Assembly (NCBI GenBank): GCA_934149115.1
Contig: CAKPDW010000013.1
Location: 1-25,666 of the forward strand
Direction: 5' to 3'
Source of the DNA: an uncultured Clostridia bacterium
GTDB lineage: Bacteria > Bacillota > Clostridia > TANB77 > CAG-508
DNA: 25,666 nt
Shown: piece after piece, positions 15,162 through 23,508 of the stretch
How positions within the stretch are numbered: position 1 is the first letter of the stretch
Layout: every line of letters starts with the position of its first letter
Made by a program: the position numbers and the translations under genes
Notes under the pieces: generated by a model
Database searches by the model: none
What the model saw: only the letters and a program-made list of their open reading frames with translations
Told to the model about the DNA's origin: nothing

Positions 15162-18100
15162 ATGGCTGATTTTGTACATTTGCATGTCCATAGCGAATAT
15201 AGTTTATTAGATGGAATGAGTAGAATTAAAGATTTACCAGTAAGAGCAAAAGAACTAGGAATGAAAGCGATAGCTCTTACAGATCACGGAGTTATGTATG
15301 GAGCAGTAGACTTTTATAAAGAATGCAAAAAAAATGACATAAAACCAATAATAGGATGTGAAGTATATGTAGCACCACACAGCAGATTCGATAAAGAAGC
15401 AGGCAGAGATAACGGATATAATCATTTAATTTTATTAGCCAAAAATAAAACAGGATATCAAAATTTATCAAAATTAGTTTCATTATCATTTGTAGAAGGA
15501 TTTTATTATAAACCACGTATAGATTTAGAAATATTAGAAAAATATAGTGAAGGACTAATTTGCCTAAGTGCATGTCTAGCAGGAAGTCTAAGTCAAGCAA
15601 TTATTCAAAACAATATGGAAAAAGCAGAAGAAATTGCATTATGGCATAAACGAGTATTTAAAGAAGATTATTATATAGAAATACAACACAATGGTTTAAG
15701 ACAACAAATAATGGTAAATCAAAAATTAATTCAACTAGCTAGAAAATTAGACATACCACTAGTAGCAACAAATGATGCACATTACCTAAAAAAAGAAGAC
15801 AGCTATTTTCACGAAGTATTACTATGTATCCAAACTGGAAAAAGAATGTCAGACGAAGACAGAATGAGATTTGAAACTGAAGAATTTTATATAAAATCTC
15901 CAGAAGAAATGGCAGATTATTTTTCAGAATTTCCAGATGCAATAGAAAATACAGTAAAAATTGCAGAAAAATGCAATTACGATTTTGAATTTGGAGTAAC
16001 CAAATTACCAAACTATGATGTACCAGAAGAATATGCAACACACCTAGATTATTTCAAAGACCTTTGCTATAAAGGAATAAAAAAGAGATATGGAGAAAGT
16101 CCATCAGAAGAAGTAATGGCCCGACTAGAGTATGAAATCTCAGTAATCGAAAAAATGGGATATGTAGATTATTTCTTAATCGTATGGGATTATATAAATT
16201 ATGCAAAATCAGTAGGAATACCAGTAGGACCAGGACGTGGTTCAGGAGCGGGCTCAATTGCAGCATACGCAATAGGAATAACAGATATAGATCCATTAAA
16301 ATATGGATTACTTTTTGAAAGATTTTTAAACCCAGAAAGAGTAAGCATGCCAGATTTCGACGTAGATTTCTGTTATGAAAGACGTGGAGAAGTTATAGAA
16401 TATGTTGAAAGAAAATATGGAAAAGACCATGTATCACAGATTATAACATTTGGAACAATGGCAGCAAGAATGGTAATAAGAGATGTTGGGAGAGTACTTG
16501 ATTATCCATATTCAGAAACAGATAAATTAGCAAAAATGATACCAATGGAAGTTCATATAACAATTCCAAAAGCATTAGAACAAAACAGAGAATTTAAAGA
16601 ATTATATGAATCAAATCCAAGTGTAAAGCAATTAATAGATATAGCAATAAAACTAGAAGGACTACCAAGACAGGCATCAACACACGCCTGTGGAATTGTA
16701 ATAACAAAAGATCCAGTAGATACATATGTGCCACTATATGTAAATGATGGAAATATATCAACACAATACACAATGAATTTACTAGAAGAACTTGGACTTT
16801 TGAAAATGGACTTTTTAGGACTAAGAACTTTAACCGTAATTTCAGATACTGAAAAGCTAGTTAAACAAAACCGTGGAATAGATGTGGAATACGATAAAGA
16901 CATGAATGATCCAAAAGTATATAAACTTTGGGCAAACGGAGAAAGTGTAGGAATATTCCAATTTGAAAGCCAAGGTATGACAAACTTCATGAAAGAACTA
17001 AAACCAGACTGTTTGGAAGATATCATAGCCGGAGTTTCACTATACAGACCGGGACCAATGGACCAAATCCCAAGATATATAAAAGGAAAACAAAATCCAG
17101 GTCACAACGAATATACACATCCATCATTGGAGCCAATTTTAAATGTAACTTATGGATGTATGGTATATCAAGAACAAGTAATGCAAATAGTTCGAGAATT
17201 AGCAGGATATTCTCTTGGAAGGGCCGACTTAGTAAGAAGGGCAATGGGAAAAAAGAAACTAGACGTAATGGCCAAAGAAAGAGAATATTTTATAAATGGA
17301 CAAGTAGATGAAAATGGAAACGTACTTGTACCAGGCTGTGTAAGAAATGGAATAGATAAAGAATCAGCAAATAAAATATTTGATGAAATGGCAGAGTTTG
17401 CAAAATATGCATTTAATAAATCACATGCGGCAGCATATTCAGTAGTATCATATAGAACAGCATATTTAAAAGCATATTATCCAGAAGAATTCATGGCAGC
17501 AACTTTGAACAGTTTCTTGGGAAATTTAGATAAAGTGCCAATTTACATATATGAGTGTAAAAGATTAAATATTGGAATTTTAAAACCAGACATAAACAAA
17601 AGCTTTACAAAATTTACAGTACAAGATAAGAAAATAAGATTTGGATTGGGAAGCATAAAAAATGTTGGAATATCAGCAATAGAAACAGTAATATCAGAAA
17701 GAGAAAAAAACGGAAAATTCAAATCATTCACAGACTTTTGTGAACGAATCCAAAGTGGAACAGTAAACAAAAAATGTATAGAATGTTTAATTAAAGCAGG
17801 ATGTTTTGATGAAATGAATCAAACAAGAGCCACATTATTAGCATCATTTGAAAGAATATTAGATACAATAAATAATCAAGGAAGAAACACAATGGCAAAT
17901 CAAGTAACAATGTTTGATTTAGTACAACCAGAAGAAACAGTAAAATACCAATATACAATACTAAAAGAACTTGATGAAAGAGAATTACTAGCACAAGAAA
18001 AAGAAATGATAGGAATATATATATCAGGACACCCACTAGAAAAAATTAAAGAGGCAATCAAAAGACAAACAAATATAAATTCAATCCAAATAAAAGATTT

Positions 18101-18626
18101 AAACGGAGAAAATGCAGGAAAATTTAAAGATGGACAAAATGTAAAATACGCAGGAACAATAACAAGCATAAAGAAAAAATACACAAAAAGAAATACAATA
18201 ATGGCATTTGTAACAGTTGAAGATTTATATGGAACAGTAGAAATAGTAGTATTTGATAGCGTATATTCAAAATGTGATAATATATTAGTAGAAGATAATA
18301 TAATAATAGTAGAAGGAAGATTAAGCATAAAAGAAGATGAAGATGCAAGAATTGTTGTACAAAACATAAAAGAATTTTCAGAAGAAAGTAATGAAGAAAA
18401 TCATGTAAGAAAAAATACAGTACTAATAGACATTACAGAATTAAATGAAAAACAAAAAGAAAGATTAAAAGGTGCAATAAAATTTTTTGCAGGTGATAGA
18501 GTAAACATGAAAATTAATGTACTAGATAAATCACAAGAAAAACCATGTGGTGCAATATACTTAACAGAAGAAATCCTAAAAGAATTCAAAGAAATCGTAG
18601 GAGAAGAAAATGTTATGTTGAAATGA
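15162..18626 (+). CDS. dnaE: DNA polymerase III alpha subunit
   Basis: Replicative DNA polymerase of the DnaE type, 1154 residues. The N-terminal PHP domain (about 3-205) starts ADFVHLHVHSEYSLLDGM, with the metal-binding His residues present. The palm follows, with GPGRGSGAGSIAAYAIGITD and the catalytic aspartates in SMPDFDVDF (near residue 400). IFQFESQGMT, SLYRPGPMDQIPRYI and KKLDVMAKERE belong to the fingers and beta-binding parts. The C-terminal OB domain (about 995-1085) reads KYAGTITSIKKKYTKRNTIM, and a tail of about 70 residues follows. In low-GC Gram-positives DnaE works with PolC, extending primers; polC is not in the window. GGAG stands seven bases before the ATG. A CGG codon was not seen in this gene. 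Confidence 0.98.
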   Translation: MADFVHLHVHSEYSLLDGMSRIKDLPVRAKELGMKAIALTDHGVMYGAVDFYKECKKNDIKPIIGCEVYVAPHSRFDKEAGRDNGYNHLILLAKNKTGYQNLSKLVSLSFVEGFYYKPRIDLEILEKYSEGLICLSACLAGSLSQAIIQNNMEKAEEIALWHKRVFKEDYYIEIQHNGLRQQIMVNQKLIQLARKLDIPLVATNDAHYLKKEDSYFHEVLLCIQTGKRMSDEDRMRFETEEFYIKSPEEMADYFSEFPDAIENTVKIAEKCNYDFEFGVTKLPNYDVPEEYATHLDYFKDLCYKGIKKRYGESPSEEVMARLEYEISVIEKMGYVDYFLIVWDYINYAKSVGIPVGPGRGSGAGSIAAYAIGITDIDPLKYGLLFERFLNPERVSMPDFDVDFCYERRGEVIEYVERKYGKDHVSQIITFGTMAARMVIRDVGRVLDYPYSETDKLAKMIPMEVHITIPKALEQNREFKELYESNPSVKQLIDIAIKLEGLPRQASTHACGIVITKDPVDTYVPLYVNDGNISTQYTMNLLEELGLLKMDFLGLRTLTVISDTEKLVKQNRGIDVEYDKDMNDPKVYKLWANGESVGIFQFESQGMTNFMKELKPDCLEDIIAGVSLYRPGPMDQIPRYIKGKQNPGHNEYTHPSLEPILNVTYGCMVYQEQVMQIVRELAGYSLGRADLVRRAMGKKKLDVMAKEREYFINGQVDENGNVLVPGCVRNGIDKESANKIFDEMAEFAKYAFNKSHAAAYSVVSYRTAYLKAYYPEEFMAATLNSFLGNLDKVPIYIYECKRLNIGILKPDINKSFTKFTVQDKKIRFGLGSIKNVGISAIETVISEREKNGKFKSFTDFCERIQSGTVNKKCIECLIKAGCFDEMNQTRATLLASFERILDTINNQGRNTMANQVTMFDLVQPEETVKYQYTILKELDERELLAQEKEMIGIYISGHPLEKIKEAIKRQTNINSIQIKDLNGENAGKFKDGQNVKYAGTITSIKKKYTKRNTIMAFVTVEDLYGTVEIVVFDSVYSKCDNILVEDNIIIVEGRLSIKEDEDARIVVQNIKEFSEESNEENHVRKNTVLIDITELNEKQKERLKGAIKFFAGDRVNMKINVLDKSQEKPCGAIYLTEEILKEFKEIVGEENVMLK

Positions 18627-18695
18627 AACATTGAATAAAAAAATAAAAGATGGTAAAATGTAGAAGTATATTAAGCCGACAAAGGAGAAAAGAAA

Positions 18696-20880
18696 ATGGC
18701 GGGATATGTAATCCATTTAGCAGTAGCTAAAGAATATTTAAGAAATTTTAGAATAAAAGAAGAAAAAGAATTTTTAAGAGGAGCAATAGCACCTGATGTT
18801 CTTTCAAAAGAAGATAAAAAAGAAACACATTACAGTGAAAATGGAGGAGCAGGTGTAAACCTTAAAGAATTTTTAAAACATAATTCAATAAGTACAGCAT
18901 ATATGCAAGGATATTTTTTACATCTCGTAGTAGACTATTTATTTTATAATGAATATTTTCCAAATGCGAAAAATGAAACAAGACAATATAATGATTATGA
19001 TATTTTAAACAAAGAATTAATAGAACAGTATAAAATAGAAATACCAGAAGAAATAAAAGATGTAGTAAAATACAAAGAAGGCAAATTAGAAATTTTAGAC
19101 AAAGAAAAAGTAAATCAAATGATTCAAGAAATATCAAAGAAGTCAATAAAAGAATATAAAAAAGAAGTATTAAAAACAGAAAAAGTTACAACAGACACAG
19201 AAGAAAATGAAATAGCAACATTGAAAGAAAATAGAAAAGATAAAATAAAATTAGCAATAGCAATAATAGCAATGTGTTTTGTAATGATATTTTTTGTAAA
19301 TCAAAAAGAAGGCTTTCATTGTGACGAAATTTTCTCATATGGTTCAGCTAATAGCGCATATGAAAATATTTTTTGGTCATATAGAGACAAAACACCAATG
19401 CATAAATTTTTAGAAGCAAAAATATTTCAAGATGGAAATCTATTGACATGGGTAGGAAGAATCAAATACTATTTTGTTGACCACAAAGACGAAAAAGATG
19501 CATATATCTCTGAAAAAATGGCAGAAGAAAAAATGATATGGAGAACAAGAGAAGAAGCACAAGACTACATGGAAGCAAAAAATAACAGATTTAACTATGC
19601 ATCAGTGTATTATAATCAAATTCAAGACGTGCATCCACCATTGTTTTATATGTTAGTACATACAGTTTCTTCTATATTTAATAACACATTTTCAAAATAT
19701 ATAATTTTCTTTATAAATTTACCATTTTTCATAGGAACATGTATATTAATATGGAAAATTCTTAATTTAATACGGAAGAAAATCAATATCAATACTATCA
19801 GTTTTATTATATGGACTAAGTATAGGTGGAATATCAACAATGATGTTTCAAAGAATGTATATGATGCTTACATTTTTCACAATAGCATTTTTATATTTAA
19901 ACCTATTTATAGTAAAAAGCGAATATAAAGTAAACAAGAAAACAAGAATATTACTCATAATTACATCAGTACTAGGATTTTTAACACAATACTTTTTTGC
20001 AATATACGCATTTTTAGTTGCAGTAGTAATGGTAATATTATTTATAAAAAATAAAAAATATAAAGAAATGTTTAAATACTTAGGAATTCTAGTAATATCA
20101 GCAATTATAGGAATAATAGCATTCCCATTTTCAATAGACCATATGACAAGGTCAGATAGAAAAATTGGAGGATTTGAAACGACAAATTACTTAGACAGAG
20201 TACTAACATACTTTAATATGATTCTAAAATATTTCGGAAGCAAATGGGAGATAATGTTAGCATTATTTGCAATAGCATTATTGGCGATTTTGATAAGAAG
20301 AAAACCAGAAAGAGGAGTAACAGCATTAATCATATTCCCAACAATTCTATATATAATGTTAGTAGCAAAATTAGCAGAATTTTTAGAATTACGATATGTA
20401 ATGAATATATTACCAATAGTTGCAATAATGATAATGTTAGCAGTGGGCTCAATTTTTGAAAATAAAAAATACAATGTAATGATAGCAACAGTTGCATTAG
20501 TATTACTAGTTGGTTATGGATTTATAACAGAAAAACCATTATATTTATACAAAGGATATCAAAAATATGTAGACATATCAAAAGAATATAGTGAAGATGA
20601 TTTAGTATATGTAGGATACACATTTTTCAATCATATACAAAGTCTACCAGAATTCATGAATTACAAAAAAACATTTATGATATACAATGATCAAACAGAC
20701 GAACTAATTGACAATGAAGAACTAAAAGATAAAAACGAATTTATTTTAAGCGTAAATAGTAGCATGGATCCAGAAAGAGTTTTAAATGAAACACTAGCAA
20801 ATACAGGGTTTAAGCATTATGAAGTATTATATGAAGGATGTCAAGATGTAGATCAGATAATCTATAAAATTACTAGATAA
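18696..20880 (+). CDS. GT39-like membrane glycosyltransferase with N-terminal PLC-like domain, frameshifted
   Basis: Two overlapping frames encode one protein: 18696-19928 (zero frame) and the +1 frame from about 19774 to 20880. The full length is 3n+1 bases, so one base is extra. Residues 1-160 resemble the zinc-dependent phospholipase C / S1-P1 nuclease fold (H7, D34, H45, H76 and D80 as possible metal ligands). After a charged linker comes a membrane part with GFHCDEIFSYGSAN (acidic pair typical of GT39/ArnT enzymes) and QDVHPPLFYMLVHT, which would use a polyprenyl-phosphate sugar donor. The +1 frame restores family-like sequence: SVLLYGLSIGGISTMMFQRM. The change falls at ATA-CGG-AAG (CGG is codon 360); a TAA in the +1 frame at 19768 excludes an earlier shift. 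It could be a pseudogene, a sequencing error or programmed frameshifting. AAGGAG lies upstream of the ATG. Confidence 0.8.
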
Positions 20881-20883
20881 CTT

Positions 20884-20911
20884 TTGACAAACAGAAAAAA
20901 TATGATATAAT
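20884..20911 (+). promoter_or_regulatory. Promoter of the T-box operon
   Basis: TTGACA (20884-20889), 16-base spacer, TATAAT (20906-20911). It begins three bases after the stop of the preceding gene, so the leader RNA should start near 20918. Confidence 0.88.
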
Positions 20912-20917
20912 TAGCAT

Positions 20918-21161
20918 ATAATAAAAACGATGACGAAAAGGAGTACATTTATTAAATTTATTACAGAGAAAAGAAGAAAAGCTGAGACTTCTTATAAAAG
21001 ATAAATGGAAGGTAGTTTCTGAGTTGATATGATGAGAAATAAAAAATAGTCATATACGTGTAAGATACGTTAAAATCTAATGAGAAAATAAAGAAATTTA
21101 TTTTGAATAAAGGTGGTACCGCGAATAATGTCGCCCTTGCAAATAAGCAAGGGCGATTTTT
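20918..21161 (+). promoter_or_regulatory. T-box leader, probably responding to tRNA-Val
   Basis: A T-box senses uncharged tRNA and lets transcription continue when the amino acid is scarce. The T-box sequence AAAGGTGGTACCGCG is at 21109-21123, followed by the terminator. Stem I shows AGTA (20942-20945) opposite GAA (21008-21010), the loop E motif, flanked by the helix CATTTAT/ATAAATG. The specifier just after GAA reads GGTA: either GGT (Gly) or GTA (Val, 21012-21014). The antiterminator bulge TGGT should pair with a discriminator base A, which fits tRNA-Val and not tRNA-Gly (discriminator U). valS is the last visible gene of the unit, so Val is preferred. The distal stem I has AGAGA and GCTG motifs. 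Confidence 0.95.
21131..21161 (+). terminator. T-box terminator
   Basis: A 10-bp GC-rich stem (21131-21140 with 21147-21156), six-base loop and five T. It is the regulated terminator of the T-box leader; its 5' arm lies just after the T-box sequence. Confidence 0.95.
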
Positions 21162-21180
21162 GAATATAAGGAGGTATAAA

Positions 21181-22014
21181 ATGCTAGAAATAAAAACAAA
21201 AGCTGAAGGCGCAGAATTAACAAGCATCAAAAAAGACGGAATAGAAAAATTACATGATGGAAAAGAATATTGGAACAGACAAAGCCCAATACTATTTCCA
21301 ATAGTAGGAAAATTAAAAGAAAACAAAGCAATAATAGAAGACAAAGTATATGAAATGGGGCAACACGGATTTGCAAGAGATATGAAATTTAACACAATAA
21401 AAGATGAAGTAAATTCAAAAGAATATATGCTAGAAACAAATGAAGAAACATTAAAAAAGTACCCATATTACTTTGAACTAAAAGTAAAATATCATGTAAA
21501 GGACAACACCTTAACAGTCTCATATGAAGTAGAAAACAAAGACAGTAAAAATATTTTCTTCGGAATAGGAGCACATCCAGCCTTTAAATGTGACTATTCA
21601 GCAGGAAAATATTATTTAGAATTTGAAAAAGAAGAAAATGAGATTGGAATATTAGAGTTAGAAGAAGGACTAATTAGCAAAGCACGTTTAAAAGAAGAAA
21701 TATTAAATGATAATAAAATATATTTAGATGAAAACAGTTTTGAAAAAGATGCAATTATAATGCAAAATATACAATCAAACAAAATATATTTAAAAGAAAA
21801 AGATAAAGAAGAACCAATACTAGAATTTGATTTTACAGGATTTCCATATTTAGCAATTTGGTCAAAAAAAGGAGCACCATTTGTCTGCATTGAACCATGG
21901 TATAATACAGCAGATGACAAAGAATCAACAGGAATATTCGAAGAAAAAAATAAAATAATAAAATTAAAACCAAAAGAGAAATTCAAATGCAAATACAAAG
22001 TTACATTTTTTTAA
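21181..22014 (+). CDS. Aldose 1-epimerase family protein (LacX-like)
   Basis: A 277-residue protein of the galactose mutarotase fold, which interconverts alpha and beta anomers of sugars. Conserved points: NRQSPILFPIVGKLK, the His in GQHGFARD (H62), the second His in GIGAHPAFKC (H132) and the acid in CIEPWYNTAD (E238), all matching the catalytic His/His/Glu of the family. The length fits the shorter LacX/YeaD-like branch, whose exact sugar is usually unknown. The start is fixed by AAGGAGG six bases before ATG 21181; an in-frame ATG at 21103 would read through the T-box and terminator and is rejected. It is the first gene after the T-box leader, so its expression is probably tied to the amino-acid signal. 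Confidence 0.9.
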   Translation: MLEIKTKAEGAELTSIKKDGIEKLHDGKEYWNRQSPILFPIVGKLKENKAIIEDKVYEMGQHGFARDMKFNTIKDEVNSKEYMLETNEETLKKYPYYFELKVKYHVKDNTLTVSYEVENKDSKNIFFGIGAHPAFKCDYSAGKYYLEFEKEENEIGILELEEGLISKARLKEEILNDNKIYLDENSFEKDAIIMQNIQSNKIYLKEKDKEEPILEFDFTGFPYLAIWSKKGAPFVCIEPWYNTADDKESTGIFEEKNKIIKLKPKEKFKCKYKVTFF

Positions 22015-22032
22015 TAAAAAGGAGATAAAAAA

Positions 22033-23494
22033 ATGAAATTAAAAAAATTGCACATAGCAACAATTATAGCAGGAATAATTTTTGTAACTCTAGGGATTTT
22101 TCATACAAATCTATGGTTTGATGAAACATATTCAGTCGGAATGGCAAGCAAGACATTTATAGACATCTGGAACATAGGAGGACACGACGTTCATCCTATA
22201 CTATATTATTGGATGCTACACATTTTATATTTACTAACAGGAGGATCTATACTAGCATATAGAATATTTTCAAGCATAGCAATAATAATATTAGGAATTT
22301 TAGGATACACACATATTAGAAAAGATTTCGGAGAAAAAACAGGATACATATTTTCATTTTTAGCATATTTTCTACCATTCTCAGCAGTATATGCAAATGA
22401 AATAAGAATGTACAGCTGGGCACTACTATTTATTACAGTTTTAGGAATATACGCATGGAGATTAGCACATGGAGATGAGAGAAAAAGAAATTATATAATA
22501 TTCTTTTTAAGCAGTCTACGGAAGCATATATATACACTATTATGGACTAATGGCAGCAGGGCTAATAAATATTGTTTTATTAATATACCTAATAAAAACA
22601 AAGCAAAAAAGCATATACACAAAACAAATAATATTAGGAATAATTCAAGGAATACTATATCTACCATGGTTAATATATTTTGCATCACAATTAAAAACAA
22701 TGCACGATAATAGCTTTTGGATAAGCTTAAATAAAGATACAATCTATGAAATCTTTGGTTACATGTATGCAGGAAGCTTAAAGAAAATAATAGGATTTTT
22801 CATTTCAATACCAGTGTATGGTTATTTGATTTATCTAATAATGAAAAACAAAAAAGAAAACATAAAACCAGCATTACAAGCATTATTAATATATATATTA
22901 GTAATATTATCAGCATTAATAATGTCATTAATATTAAAAACACCAATTCTATATTATAGATATATGCTTGTAGTAACAGGATTAATGATATTTGCATTAT
23001 CATACATGTACGAAAAATCAGACAATAAAAAAATTGTATATATTTTCCTAACAGGAATTTTAATAGTTAGCATAATAAGCAATACCAAAATGATAAAAAA
23101 CAATTATAACCCAGAAAACAAAGCACAAATAGAATATGTAAAAGAAAATTTAAAAGAAAATGATGTAATAGTATATCCCAAAATAGGAGTAGGTTCAATA
23201 TTTGCAGTAAACTTTCCAGAACAAAAACAATATTTTTATAACGGAGAAAACTGGGGAGTAGAAGAAGCATACAAAGCATTTGGACCAGGAATGAAAACAT
23301 ATACAACAACAGAATTTTTACAAGACGAAGAATGTCAAAATAGAATCTGGATAATCTCATCAAGTGATTATGACAGCTTTTATGAAGAAAACTTCAATAA
23401 TGAAAATTATAAACTAATAGAAAACAAAACATTTTATACAAATTATTCTGGAAAAGAAGAATATAAAATATATTTAATACAAAAAAATAAATAA
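22033..23494 (+). CDS. GT39-like membrane glycosyltransferase, frameshifted
   Basis: Zero frame 22033-22710 and +1 frame from about 22520 to 23494 together encode one membrane protein of about 486 residues; the full length is 3n+1 bases. The N-terminal helix is followed by NLWFDETYSVGMAS, the acidic motif of GT39/ArnT-like transferases, and GGHDVHPILYYWMLHILYLL; later parts hold many membrane helices and end in a soluble domain (about 375-486). The +1 frame gives family-like GSIYIHYYGLMAAGLIN, while the zero frame turns into non-membrane sequence. The change is at CTA-CGG-AAG (CGG is codon 163), and a TAA in the +1 frame at 22508 means it cannot lie earlier. The octamer TACGGAAG is the same as in the other broken gene. 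It sits between the epimerase gene and valS with short gaps, so it is in the T-box operon. Confidence 0.82.
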
Positions 23495-23508
23495 AGGAGA
23501 GAGGAAAA

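Noticed and set aside
19452..19459. TAGGAAGA in the first glycosyltransferase gene as a further frameshift site
   Set aside because: It is in frame (VGRIK), lacks the C of TACGGAAG, and the reading frame does not change there.
21103..21180. Upstream start for the epimerase gene
   Set aside because: It would translate the T-box and terminator; AAGGAGG stands directly before ATG 21181.
19773..22521. CGG as an unassigned or reassigned codon in this organism
   Set aside because: CGG occurs in frame in the gene at 2914-3864 and in the three island genes, where arginine is plausible; the window gives no support for a changed code.
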